Part shown: positions 53,801 through 62,790 of the stretch, one piece after another
Layout of the letters: every line of letters begins with the position of its first letter
Numbering within the stretch: the first letter of the stretch is position 1
Source: JALHST01 sp038316335
Lineage (GTDB): Bacteria; Bacteroidota; Bacteroidia; Flavobacteriales; Flavobacteriaceae
Assembly: GCA_038316335.1 (NCBI GenBank)
Contig: JBBQAM010000001.1
Coordinates: 62,001-126,000 of the forward strand
DNA length: 64,000 nt
Direction: 5' to 3'
Position numbers and translations under genes: made by a program
The notes under the pieces: model-generated
Databases searched by the model: none
Told to the model about the DNA's origin: nothing
The model's input: only the letters and a program-made list of their open reading frames with translations

Positions 53801-55165
53801 ATGAATAGAAAATATACTTTCGTTTGTTTTTTTCTAGTGTTTTCAGGGATACTCATGGGCCAAGAAAACTTGTTGTCGAAAGAGGAGGCCATTGAATTGG
53901 CTTTGGAGAACAATTTTGGCATAAAAGTAGCCCGAAACTTAGTTGAAATCTCCGATAACAATCGGGGCATCTTGAATTCTGGCTATTTGCCAAATGTTTC
54001 GGGAACTGCCGGTGCCAATTACAACGACCTTAATAGTACGACCTCGTATCCCGGGCAATTTGAAACAAATGGCGATCCAAGGGCGGATCTAGAAATAAAA
54101 GATGCCGAATCTCAGAGCTTCAATGCCGGAGTAGGCGTCAATTATACCCTTTTTGATGGTCTTGGTCGCTTTTATAACTATAAGAAACTACAGGAGCAAT
54201 ATCAGTTAACAGAACTTCAGGCAAGGGAAACAATCGAGAACACTCTCTTACAATTGCTTAGTGTTTACTTTGAGGTGGCCCGTCTCACGGAAAACCAGAA
54301 CGTGCTTCAACAAGCCTTGGAAATATCGACACAGCGAATCACAAGGGCAGAATATGCCTTTGAATATGGTCAAAATACCCAACTTGATATATTAAACGCA
54401 CAGGTCGATGCTACGAATGATAGTATCAATTTATTGAATACACAGCAACAACTCGCGAATACCAGGCGCGATTTAAACGTTGTCTTGAATAGAAATTTAA
54501 AGGAGACCTATCAAGTTGATACCTTGGTTAATTTTTTGCCTCGTTTACAACTTGATGGGCTGATAGATCAGGCCCAGAATAATAATGTGGCCATCTTACA
54601 GACCGAGCGAAATTTGGCGATCAATTCGTACGATATCAAGGTCAATAAGTCGGGATACTTGCCAAATATCGGATTAAATGGATCTTATGGTTGGAACTTG
54701 AACCAAAGTGCGGCCTCCTCGTTTATTCCTGGTCAGATCATCCCTGGAAGCAACAGAAATTCCCTTAATTTTGCCTTGGGTGCAAGTCTAAGCTGGAACT
54801 TATTTGATGGTGGAGGTACCTCGGTTCGTGTAAAGAATTCAAGGATTGCCTACCAAAATCAGGAATTATTGCAAAAACAAGTTGCATTAGAGGTTGATAG
54901 GGATATCGCGAACGCCTTGGCATTTTATGAAAATCGGGTAACGATTTATCAGATTCAGGAACAGAACGTGATTACCAATGAGAACAATTTTGAACGAAGC
55001 AAGGAACAGTTTCAATTGGGAAGGATTACTTCGATCGAATTTAGACAGGCGCAGATCAATCTGCTTAATGCCCAGACCAATAAGAATCTGGCGAAATACA
55101 ATGCCAAACTGGCGGAAATTCAACTTTTACAGTTAACGGGTCAATTATTAAATGTAGCCCTATAA
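53801..55165 (+). CDS. TolC-family outer-membrane protein (second efflux set)
   Basis: Outer-membrane exit duct for the adjacent pump. 454 residues from MNRKYTFVCF, with a signal peptide (about 1-22, ending LMGQ). Two repeats of beta strands plus long helices (SKEEAIELALENNFGIKVAR; FNAGVGVNYTLFDGLGRFYN; GASLSWNLFDGGGTSVRVKN) match OEP proteins. A start nine codons earlier would overlap the pump gene by 17 bases and spoil the signal peptide. Confidence 0.92.
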   Translation: MNRKYTFVCFFLVFSGILMGQENLLSKEEAIELALENNFGIKVARNLVEISDNNRGILNSGYLPNVSGTAGANYNDLNSTTSYPGQFETNGDPRADLEIKDAESQSFNAGVGVNYTLFDGLGRFYNYKKLQEQYQLTELQARETIENTLLQLLSVYFEVARLTENQNVLQQALEISTQRITRAEYAFEYGQNTQLDILNAQVDATNDSINLLNTQQQLANTRRDLNVVLNRNLKETYQVDTLVNFLPRLQLDGLIDQAQNNNVAILQTERNLAINSYDIKVNKSGYLPNIGLNGSYGWNLNQSAASSFIPGQIIPGSNRNSLNFALGASLSWNLFDGGGTSVRVKNSRIAYQNQELLQKQVALEVDRDIANALAFYENRVTIYQIQEQNVITNENNFERSKEQFQLGRITSIEFRQAQINLLNAQTNKNLAKYNAKLAEIQLLQLTGQLLNVAL

Positions 55166-55192
55166 AGTCACAGGCCTAAAAATTTTCAAGCC

Positions 55193-55372
55193 ATGTACGA
55201 ACATTTTTTTCAATGTCCATATTGTTGGGAGGAGATATCCGTATTGCTTGATCCATCGATTTCGAAGCAAACCTATGTTGAAGATTGTGAGGTTTGTTGC
55301 AATCCCATTGAGCTAACCCCTGAATTTGCAGATACTGAGTTGGTCGGTCTCCAAGTAGGGACAATGGATTAG
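55193..55372 (+). CDS. CPXCG-motif Cys-rich small protein
   Basis: 59 residues: MYEHFFQCPYCWEEIS with the Cys8/Cys11 pair, then VEDCEVCCNPIEL with Cys32, Cys35 and Cys36. This four-Cys zinc-ribbon-like layout is that of the CPXCG-motif small protein family; here the second pair is followed by a fifth Cys. Likely cytosolic and metal-binding; function unknown. It begins 27 bases after the TolC gene and ends 4 bases before the convergent DUF2807 gene. Confidence 0.82.
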   Translation: MYEHFFQCPYCWEEISVLLDPSISKQTYVEDCEVCCNPIELTPEFADTELVGLQVGTMD

Positions 55373-55376
55373 ATCA

Positions 55377-56057
55377 TTAGTCTTTCACCGTAATACTTCC
55401 CCCAAATACCTTGTTTTTATCAACTTGCTTGGGGTTGCCAAATATAGTTATGTTTCCTCCCGCCCTAACTTTGGCAGTTACTTTTTCCGAGGCATTAATA
55501 TCGGCTCTTCCGCCGGCATTGACCGTAACTACCGTTTCTTCAGTGATTAATTTTTCATTATAGACTTTGCCGCCGGCATTGGCAAGGACTTCTTGGGTCT
55601 TGGCATTTCCACTCAAGTCTACCTCCCCACCTGAAGTCGATTTCACATCCAATGTATTGACTTTTATTTTTAGGGATATCTTGCCGGCCTCTTGCACGGC
55701 AACCCTTAATTCAGATGCGGTCACAATCTCATCTGACGTAATCCTAGCATCCTCATTTGAATCGATCAAGGTAAGCTCTTCAGTATAATAGACTTTGACC
55801 AAAATGTCGTCTCCATCAAAATTATTACCCAATTCCATTCGAATTTTGAGAAGGCCATTTTTGACGACAATCGACACTTCTTCTTGATCTTCGCCTGATA
55901 TAACGACCTTATTTTGACTGCTTTTTAGGATTTGTACCTCAATACCGTCAAATGCCTTTATCTCGGTAAATTTTTCAAGTTCTTGGGTAATTTCCTTTTG
56001 GGCAAAAATCATCCCTGAAAATACCATGCATACTAAGAATCCGATAGTGTGTTTCAT
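55377..56057 (-). CDS. DUF2807 (GIN) family exported protein
   Basis: 226 residues from MKHTIGFLVC, with a signal peptide (about 1-19, ending IFAQ). The rest is a beta-solenoid-like series of short strands: TEIKAFDGIEVQILKSSQ, LTLIDSNEDARI, VKSTSGGEVDLSG, VTVNAGGRADINAS and KVRAGGNITIFGNP, which is the putative auto-transporter adhesin head GIN pattern. Function not established; surface or periplasmic adhesin-like is the family guess. An ATG 14 codons upstream is possible but worsens the signal peptide. Confidence 0.86.
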   Translation of the reverse strand: MKHTIGFLVCMVFSGMIFAQKEITQELEKFTEIKAFDGIEVQILKSSQNKVVISGEDQEEVSIVVKNGLLKIRMELGNNFDGDDILVKVYYTEELTLIDSNEDARITSDEIVTASELRVAVQEAGKISLKIKVNTLDVKSTSGGEVDLSGNAKTQEVLANAGGKVYNEKLITEETVVTVNAGGRADINASEKVTAKVRAGGNITIFGNPKQVDKNKVFGGSITVKD

Positions 56058-56124
56058 AAGGCCATAATTTGTACTAGTAGCATCGTTCAAAAATTTCATA
56101 TGCCACTTTTCACACAGTTACGGT

Positions 56125-56132
56125 CAAATTTA
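56125..56132 (-). promoter_or_regulatory. -7 promoter box TAAATTTG for the DUF2807 gene
   Basis: Exact TAnnTTTG on the minus strand, 67 bases before the chosen ATG and 25 bases before the alternative one. Confidence 0.4.
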
Positions 56133-56282
56133 GTATTATTCCTCAAGAAATATTGTTTCATCCTTAATTTTAAATAAATAGATTTTTAATTTAGGCAATT
56201 CGGTTTCTTATAAGTAAAATTGTTCGATGAAATAATTTCCTAATAAGGATCCTATCAATGTAACCCGTTTATATTACCTCTT

Positions 56283-57278
56283 ATGAAGCACGTGCTATTA
56301 ATAGTTTTCTTCCTTTTTTTGTCATGTAAAGCGGTCAAGGTATCCGACCCTAGTCCTGAGGGCGGGACAAAGGGGGCCGTTGCAGAAAGCCTTTCCCAAA
56401 AAATTCCTGCCACAAGTGTTGGTTTTGATTTGGTCAAAATACCTGCTGGAAGTTTCATGATGGGCAGTGACGTCGCCGAAACGGATCGAAGAACCGATGA
56501 AGGCCCACGTCACGAAGTAAAAGTCGATGCTTTTTGGATGGGTAAATATGAGGTTACCTGGGACGTTTTTCAACTTTTTTTTAAACAGAACCAACAACTT
56601 TTTAACACGCTTGAAGCTGAAACCCTAAAGGATATCGATGCAATATCAAGACCAAGTCCGCCCTATGAGGATCCTTCCTATGGAATGGGAAAGGATGGCT
56701 ACCCGGCAGTAAGTATGAGTGCCTATTCAGCTTTGGTATTCTGCAAATGGTTGAGTAATTTGACCGGACGCTTTTATAGATTGCCCACCGAAGCCGAATG
56801 GGAATATGCCGCCAGAGCGGGAACGGAAACGGCTTATTCCTTTGGAAACTCTGCGGATGATATGGACGATTATGCGATATATCATAAAAATTCGAATAAT
56901 AAGTATGCCAAGGTGGGCAGTAAATTACCCAACCCATGGGGGCTTTATGACATGCATGGCAATGTAGCCGAGTGGACACTGGACGAATACAAGGAAAATG
57001 CGTATGAAAGTAATGGGGACGATAATCCATGGGTAGTGCCGACCGTTATTCATCCCAGGGTATACCGAGGGGGGTCTTGGGACGACGACGCCCCAAAACT
57101 TCGTTCTGCAGCAAGAACGGCATCAAATTTAAAACAGCAGAAGCGCGACCCGCAAATACCGAAGAGTTTTTGGTGGTTTACCGATTCGAACTTTGTTGGT
57201 TTTCGTTTGGTAAGTCCGTTAGAGCAACCTAGTCTAGAGGACCAAAAAAAGTTCTGGCAAACCGTATTGGATGAGTAA
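56283..57278 (+). CDS. FGE-sulfatase-fold lipoprotein without catalytic cysteines
   Basis: 331 residues. Lipobox FLFLSC (Cys15). The body follows the formylglycine-generating-enzyme family: DLVKIPAGSFMMGSD, DAFWMGKYEVTWDVFQLFF, LPTEAEWEYAARAG, WGLYDMHGNVAEWT and YRGGSW...NFVGFRLV. The Cys pair that does the chemistry in true FGEs is absent in the RGGSW-RSAAR region, so sulfatase activation is unlikely; no sulfatase gene is nearby either. More likely a structural or ligand-binding lipoprotein, like GldK in this window. First gene of the plus-strand cluster that continues to the window end, 18 bases before YceI. Confidence 0.88.
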   Translation: MKHVLLIVFFLFLSCKAVKVSDPSPEGGTKGAVAESLSQKIPATSVGFDLVKIPAGSFMMGSDVAETDRRTDEGPRHEVKVDAFWMGKYEVTWDVFQLFFKQNQQLFNTLEAETLKDIDAISRPSPPYEDPSYGMGKDGYPAVSMSAYSALVFCKWLSNLTGRFYRLPTEAEWEYAARAGTETAYSFGNSADDMDDYAIYHKNSNNKYAKVGSKLPNPWGLYDMHGNVAEWTLDEYKENAYESNGDDNPWVVPTVIHPRVYRGGSWDDDAPKLRSAARTASNLKQQKRDPQIPKSFWWFTDSNFVGFRLVSPLEQPSLEDQKKFWQTVLDE

Positions 57279-57296
57279 TCTAAAAAATAGTGAAAA

Positions 57297-57833
57297 ATGG
57301 TTAGACTAATAATCGTATTGCTGGCACTTACATGTTCTGTCGGGGTAATGGCCCAGGAATCATTTACCTTGGCCCCTGAAAGCAAATTAGCAATAAGCGG
57401 CACCTCAACTGTTCATGATTGGACCGTTACGGCCAGTACGATGCAGGGCACACTAAAGAAGGAAGGACCAAACATAACGGGAGTTGATTTTAAAGTGGAT
57501 GTCGCAGGCATCAAAAGTGAGCGAGGGGCTACCATGGATAATAAAATGTATGATGCCTTAAAAAAGGATGCGTACCCCAACGTGCTATTTTCCGGGTCTG
57601 AAATAAAAAATGGTGCCATCTTGGTAGGTACGTTGACCATTGCGGGCAAGGAACAAAACGTAGAAATTGATGCCGCGTTCGTCACTGCTCCTAAATCGAT
57701 AAGGATTACGGGAGAAAAGAAACTAGCCCTAATTGATTATGGTATAGAACCCCCAACCGCCATGTTCGGACAAGTAATCGTCGGGGCGGATGTAGTCGTA
57801 AAATTTGACCTGGTCTTTGAAAGCAATCCCTAG
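57297..57833 (+). CDS. YceI-family periplasmic lipocalin-like protein
   Basis: 178 residues: signal peptide (about 1-20, ending VMAQ) and a YceI domain (SKLAISGTSTVHDWTV; GVDFKVDVAGIKSERGATMD; DAYPNVLFSGSEI; LTIAGKEQNVEIDAAF). Family members bind polyisoprenoid-type lipids such as ubiquinone precursors in a beta barrel. Its gene overlaps apbE by 29 bases, so the two products are probably made together, which hints at a quinone-linked redox role. Confidence 0.92.
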   Translation: MVRLIIVLLALTCSVGVMAQESFTLAPESKLAISGTSTVHDWTVTASTMQGTLKKEGPNITGVDFKVDVAGIKSERGATMDNKMYDALKKDAYPNVLFSGSEIKNGAILVGTLTIAGKEQNVEIDAAFVTAPKSIRITGEKKLALIDYGIEPPTAMFGQVIVGADVVVKFDLVFESNP

Positions 57834-58830
57834 GCACTTTTTCCCGTTTTATGCCGTACTTGCGGTTTTTTGTATTTCGCGAATGTACGGCCAGAACCGC
57901 TATGAATTTCAATATCGGCAGATGGGTACCGAAATTCGTTTGATTTTATATACTTCCGATCAGCCCAGGGCAGATTCAATTGCTCAATTGGCATTCAATA
58001 GAATCGATGAACTTAATGCCATCTTCAGTGATTACCTAAGTGGTAGTGAATTAAATGAATTAAGTGCAAGACCCAATAAGGATATTCCGGTAAGTGACGA
58101 CCTATTTGCAATAATAAGGACTTCCTTGGCAGTTTCTGAACAGACCCAAGGCGCTTTTGATATTACCGCAGGCCCAATCGTAGGATTGTGGCGCATGGCC
58201 CGTAAAACAAAAACCATGCCCACCTACGATGAAATACGCCATGCAAGGAAAACAGTAGGGTTTAAAAACATTGTCCTTTCCGTTAAGAAGACCGTCAGAC
58301 TCAAGAAAAAAGGTATGCAGCTTGATCTAGGTGGTATCGGCAAAGGGTATGCCGCCGATGAAGTTCTCAAGGTTCTCGAGGCGAATGATATCCATGCGGC
58401 CCTAATCGATATGGGCGGGGATATACTGGTCAGTAATCCCCCACCAAAAAGTCCCTATTGGGTTTTGGCAATTTCCTATACAAATTCATTGGGCGAAAAA
58501 ATTATTCAAAAATTGCATCTTAAAAATCAGGCAATTGCAACTTCCGGTGATTTGTATCAGTTTGTTGATTTTGATGGGAAACGGTACTCCCACATTGTAG
58601 ATCCCATTACTGGGTGGGCGCTCAGTTCAGGTGTTCAAGTAACGACCATAGCTTCAAGTGCGACCTTGGCCGATGCCTATGCTTCTGCATTGAGTGTATG
58701 GGGCATAAATACTTCAAAAGTCAATATGGCAAAAGTGCCTGCTGTCGAGGCCTTTATGGTCGAGCAAGCACTGTCTGGGAACCGCCCTTGGTCTACCGAC
58801 GGCTTTAAAAAGTATTTGGCCAGCGAATGA
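57805..58830 (+). CDS. apbE: FAD:protein FMN transferase ApbE
   Basis: Periplasmic enzyme attaching FMN covalently to Thr/Ser of target redox proteins, using FAD. 341 residues with a signal segment (about 9-29). Motifs: YRQMGTEIRLILYT near the start, AFDITAGPIVGLWR, LDLGGIGKGYAADEVLKVL, LIDMGGDILVS, ATSGDLYQF, SHIVDPITG and ASSATLADAYASALSVWG, all expected for a working enzyme. The ATG overlaps yceI by 29 bases; a TTG four codons later is a possible alternative. No obvious flavinylation target (D-x-x-S/T-x-A-S/T) was found in the neighbouring proteins. Confidence 0.93.
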   Translation: MTWSLKAIPRHFFPFYAVLAVFCISRMYGQNRYEFQYRQMGTEIRLILYTSDQPRADSIAQLAFNRIDELNAIFSDYLSGSELNELSARPNKDIPVSDDLFAIIRTSLAVSEQTQGAFDITAGPIVGLWRMARKTKTMPTYDEIRHARKTVGFKNIVLSVKKTVRLKKKGMQLDLGGIGKGYAADEVLKVLEANDIHAALIDMGGDILVSNPPPKSPYWVLAISYTNSLGEKIIQKLHLKNQAIATSGDLYQFVDFDGKRYSHIVDPITGWALSSGVQVTTIASSATLADAYASALSVWGINTSKVNMAKVPAVEAFMVEQALSGNRPWSTDGFKKYLASE

Positions 58831-58979
58831 GTTTTCGCTCCAAAAAATAGTTTAGGGCCTACCTTTAGGAACTGATGAAAGCGTCACCTGAGAAATCACA
58901 ATCCGGGCTTCTAAGAATAAAGGGGTATTTTGTTTAATTCGCTATCTTTAGGAGATATAATGGGGTGTCAAGAATTGGA

Positions 58980-61322
58980 ATGAAACAGAAAATAATACTT
59001 TTTGCGACGCTTGCAGGGCTGATTGGGCTACTTTTTGCTTTTAAAAAAGGCATTTTTACCACATCGAATGATTCGTATGTATCTCTGCGGATGCCGGAAG
59101 TGGTTGATTATAACTTTCATATTAAGCCTTTACTTTCAGACCGATGTTATAAATGTCATGGACCTGATGCAAACAAACGAAAGGCAGGACTGCGTTTGGA
59201 TCTGGAGACTTCCGCCTATGAGGAATTACCTGAAAATCCGGGTAAATTTGCCATCGTACGAGGCCATCCAGAACAAAGTCAATTGTATCGGCATATTATT
59301 TCAGAGGACCCTGACATTATGATGCCACCACCAGATTCTAAGTTAGGGCTGAACACCTATGAAAAGGATCTTATTAAAAAGTGGATTGAACAAGGGGGCA
59401 AATATCAAAAGCATTGGGCCTTTATAGCTCCTGTTAAAAGTGACATCCCGAAGGTAGCCGGCGATAATTGGTCTCAAAATGAGATCGATGATTTTGTACT
59501 AGAAAAATTGGTCGCGAACAACTTGCATCCATCTTCGAAGGCGCAAACCGAAACATTGATTCGAAGAATAAGTTTAGATCTAACCGGACTTCCACCAGAC
59601 AAACAAGTCGTAAAACGACTCATGGAGCATCCTTCGGAAGAAATGTTGGATAAAGTCATCGATGCATTTTTGGCTTCCCCGGCCTATGGGGAGCGCATGA
59701 CACAAGCATGGCTCGATGTTGCACGCTATGCCGATTCACATGGATATCAGGATGATAGCTATCGGACCATGTGGCCTTGGCGCGATTGGGTTATCCATGC
59801 CTTCAATGAAAATTTGCCATATGATACGTTTTTGACCTGGCAACTGGCGGGTGATTTATTGCCCAATGCAACGAAAGAACAGATTCTCGCTACGGGATTT
59901 AATCGAAATCATCCGATTACGCAGGAAGGCGGTGTGATCCAAGAAGAATATCGCACGAACTATGTTCTTGATCGCACAAACACCCTGGGAAAGGGAATTT
60001 TAGGAATAACACTTGAATGTGCGCGGTGCCATGACCATAAGTATGACCCGATTTCCCAAAAGGAATATTATGGCATTTTTTCCTTTTTTAATCAAGTAAA
60101 TGAAAAGGGACTTCAGATGGATGCCGTTCAGGCAAAAGATCAGAAGTATTACGCCGATGCCCCTTTTATGTCGATTAGCGATACCGAGACCCGTGATGTG
60201 TTGTCATTTGTAAAACTGCAAAAGGGCGAACATATCAATGTTATGATTATGAACGATTCGGCCCCTAAAGCTACCTTTCGTTTGAATCGCGGAAATTATG
60301 ATGAACCGACCGACACAGTTTGGGCAAGTACCCCTAAGGCGATATATCCATTTTCTGAATCCTTGCCAAAAAACCGAATGGGCCTGGCCCAATGGGTGAC
60401 CGACACCAAAAATCCACTTACTTCCAGAGTATTTGTAAACCGAATCTGGGGAATGCTATTCGGGCGCGGCCTTGTGGAGACCGTTGAAGATTTTGGTGTG
60501 CAAGGAAGTCTCCCGACACATCCTGAACTATTGGATTGGCTGGCCGTTGATTTTATGGAACACGAATGGGATATCAAATATTTATTAAAAAAAATAATGC
60601 AATCGGCCACCTATCAACAGCGTTCGGAAGCAACGCCCGAATTAAAAAAGGCCGACCCCGAGAATAAATTCTTGGCCCGGGCTCCGCGTTTCAGAATGTC
60701 TGGGGAAATGATTCGCGATTACATCTTAGCGACAAGTGGATTATTAAATAGAGACATCGGAGGACCCAGTGTTAAACCCTATCAACCACCCGGGCTTTGG
60801 GAGGAGACGAATGCCGGTGGCAATCGAGGCGTGTTGACTACCTATGTTCCCGATGAGGGTAAAAAATTATATCGGAGATCGTTATATACTTTCTGGAAAC
60901 GTACCTTACCTCCCGCTAGTTTGACCATATTCGATGCCCCTACCCGGGATTTTTGCGAAGTGCGAAGACAAAAGACCAATACACCGCTCCAGGCCTTGGC
61001 ACTTCAAAACGATGTACAGGTGTTGGAAGCCGCCCGTGTTTTGGCCCAAAATACGGTCGCGAAAAAAGAAGATGTTACCACAATGGTGAACGAAGTTTTT
61101 CAAACAATTCTCTTTCGTGCACCCAAGCCCGAGGAATTACGGTTGTTAGAAGACTATTATGACCATGCCTTAGTAGAATTCAATGCCCATAAAAGTGATG
61201 CGAACGCATTGATTGCCCAAGGTAGTTATAAAGCTTCGGAAGCTGATCCCGTAAAGACCGCAGCATTGATGCTTACGGCGCAGGTGGTTTATAATACCGA
61301 CGAAACAATTACAAAAGAATAA
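58980..61322 (+). CDS. PSCyt1 / DUF1549 / DUF1553 (PSD1) protein, predicted multi-heme c-type
   Basis: 780 residues from MKQKIILF; a GTG 5 codons earlier is an alternative. One N-terminal TM/signal segment (about 4-20). Planctomycete-type cytochrome domain with heme motif CYKCH (56-60) and MMPPPDSKLGL; then DUF1549 (about 165-370), with a second CxxCH, CARCHDHKYDP (347-357), and DUF1553 (about 430-700) with NPLTSRVFVNRIWGMLFGRG and RRSLYTFWKRT. Such proteins are abundant in Planctomycetes and of unknown function. The two CxxCH motifs predict covalent heme, so extracytoplasmic electron transfer. DUF1501 starts 4 bases downstream. Confidence 0.9.
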   Translation: MKQKIILFATLAGLIGLLFAFKKGIFTTSNDSYVSLRMPEVVDYNFHIKPLLSDRCYKCHGPDANKRKAGLRLDLETSAYEELPENPGKFAIVRGHPEQSQLYRHIISEDPDIMMPPPDSKLGLNTYEKDLIKKWIEQGGKYQKHWAFIAPVKSDIPKVAGDNWSQNEIDDFVLEKLVANNLHPSSKAQTETLIRRISLDLTGLPPDKQVVKRLMEHPSEEMLDKVIDAFLASPAYGERMTQAWLDVARYADSHGYQDDSYRTMWPWRDWVIHAFNENLPYDTFLTWQLAGDLLPNATKEQILATGFNRNHPITQEGGVIQEEYRTNYVLDRTNTLGKGILGITLECARCHDHKYDPISQKEYYGIFSFFNQVNEKGLQMDAVQAKDQKYYADAPFMSISDTETRDVLSFVKLQKGEHINVMIMNDSAPKATFRLNRGNYDEPTDTVWASTPKAIYPFSESLPKNRMGLAQWVTDTKNPLTSRVFVNRIWGMLFGRGLVETVEDFGVQGSLPTHPELLDWLAVDFMEHEWDIKYLLKKIMQSATYQQRSEATPELKKADPENKFLARAPRFRMSGEMIRDYILATSGLLNRDIGGPSVKPYQPPGLWEETNAGGNRGVLTTYVPDEGKKLYRRSLYTFWKRTLPPASLTIFDAPTRDFCEVRRQKTNTPLQALALQNDVQVLEAARVLAQNTVAKKEDVTTMVNEVFQTILFRAPKPEELRLLEDYYDHALVEFNAHKSDANALIAQGSYKASEADPVKTAALMLTAQVVYNTDETITKE

Positions 61323-61326
61323 GACC

Positions 61327-62787
61327 ATGGGAAACGATAAACACCAAAAAGAAAATCCGTTAAAGGTCAACCGACGTCATTTCTTCTCCCAATTAAGCGT
61401 TGGCATCGGGTCATTGGCCTTAGGCTCCTTATTGATTCCGGACCTCTTTAAGAATGACCAGCGCGAAACCATCGGGCAGACATTGGGAATACCAAATTTT
61501 GCACCAAGTGCCAAGCGTGTCATTTATTTGTTTCAAGCAGGAGCACCTTCACAGTTAGAGACTTTTGACCATAAACCTACCCTGCGGAAACGCATGGGAG
61601 AGGATTTGCCCGAATCGATTCGCAATGGGCAACGGTTAACAGGAATGACGTCGGATCAAAAGACGTTCCCGTTGATGCCTCCGGCAGTCGGTTTTCAACA
61701 GCATGGTAAGAGTGGTGCCTGGGTCAGTGATTTTTTCCCCCATATTGCTAAAATTGCCGATGAAATTTGCATTGTAAAAAGTATGCATACCGAAGCCATA
61801 AACCATGATCCCGCCATCACTTTTTTTCAGACGGGAAGCCAAATATCAGGCCGGCCAAGTATGGGCTCATGGATGAGTTATGGCTTGGGGAGTGAAAATA
61901 AGAACTTGCCATCGTTTGTTGTGCTGACGTCGAGGGGAAAAGGCAATAGTCAGGGCCTTTATTCAAAATTGTGGTCAAGTGGTTTCTTAGATTCCAAACA
62001 TCAAGGGGTATTATTGCGCTCAGGGAAAGATCCAGTGTTATACTTGAACGATCCCGAAGGTATTTCCCGTTCCGATAAACGTCATTTGTTAAATCAGGTG
62101 GCTTCGCTAAACAAGTTACACCATATTGAAACCGGGGATGACGAAATCGAATCGCGTATTGCACAATATGAAATGGCCTATAGAATGCAAATGTCGGTGC
62201 CCGATGTTATGGATATTTCGAAAGAACCTGCCTCGATCATCAAATTATATGGAGAGGATTGTCAAGTGCCCGGAACCTATGCTGCCAATGCGCTCCAGGC
62301 CAGAAGGCTTGCTGAAAATGGCGTGCGCTTCGTTCAATTATATCATCAAGGATGGGACCAGCACGGCAATTTACCAAATGAAATGGCCGGCCAGGCAAAA
62401 GATGTCGACCAAGCCTCTGCCGCATTGATCCTCGATTTGAAACAACGGGGCATGCTTGAAGATACCTTGGTCATATGGGGTGGTGAGTTTGGCCGTACCA
62501 ATTATTGTCAAGGAAACTTCGATCCCAAAAATTACGGTCGCGACCATCATCCGAGGGCCTTTAGTATTTGGATGGCCGGAGGGGGGATTAAACCGGGATT
62601 GTCTTATGGGCAAACCGATGAATTTGGCTATAATATTGTCGAGGATCCTGTACATATCAATGATTTTCATGCCACATTGATGTATGCGATGGGTTTAGAC
62701 CATGAACAAATGACCTATAAATATCAAGGTCGGCGTTTTCGATTGACCGATGTTGCCGGTAACGTCATAAAAGACATCTTACTATAA
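61327..62787 (+). CDS. DUF1501 protein with Tat-like signal
   Basis: 486 residues. The start has a twin-Arg motif NRRHFFSQLS (about 15-24) followed by a hydrophobic stretch, which suggests Tat export, so folded or cofactor-bearing. The mature protein has DUF1501 landmarks: IYLFQAGAPSQLETFDHKP, SMHTEAINHDPAITFFQTG, RPSMGSWMSYGLG, GWDQHGNLP, LVIWGGEFGRT and GRDHHPRAFSIWMAGGGI. The alkaline-phosphatase-superfamily look (GRDHHP, FGRT) points to a metal-dependent hydrolase fold. Usually encoded beside PSCyt1/DUF1549/DUF1553, as here; function unknown. Confidence 0.9.
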   Translation: MGNDKHQKENPLKVNRRHFFSQLSVGIGSLALGSLLIPDLFKNDQRETIGQTLGIPNFAPSAKRVIYLFQAGAPSQLETFDHKPTLRKRMGEDLPESIRNGQRLTGMTSDQKTFPLMPPAVGFQQHGKSGAWVSDFFPHIAKIADEICIVKSMHTEAINHDPAITFFQTGSQISGRPSMGSWMSYGLGSENKNLPSFVVLTSRGKGNSQGLYSKLWSSGFLDSKHQGVLLRSGKDPVLYLNDPEGISRSDKRHLLNQVASLNKLHHIETGDDEIESRIAQYEMAYRMQMSVPDVMDISKEPASIIKLYGEDCQVPGTYAANALQARRLAENGVRFVQLYHQGWDQHGNLPNEMAGQAKDVDQASAALILDLKQRGMLEDTLVIWGGEFGRTNYCQGNFDPKNYGRDHHPRAFSIWMAGGGIKPGLSYGQTDEFGYNIVEDPVHINDFHATLMYAMGLDHEQMTYKYQGRRFRLTDVAGNVIKDILL

Positions 62788-62790
62788 TTT

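Noticed and set aside
56602..57030. 142-codon minus-strand frame opposite the FGE-fold lipoprotein
   Set aside because: His/Pro/Cys-rich translation produced by reading the conserved FGE codons backwards; no family match.
58875..58937. 20-codon ORF (MKASPEKSQS...) between apbE and the DUF1553 gene
   Set aside because: Too short, ordinary composition, no terminator or conserved feature; could be an upstream leader ORF but cannot be supported.
58965..58979. GTG start five codons upstream for the DUF1553 protein
   Set aside because: The ATG at 58980 gives a normal Lys-containing n-region directly before the hydrophobic segment; the GTG adds no conserved residues.
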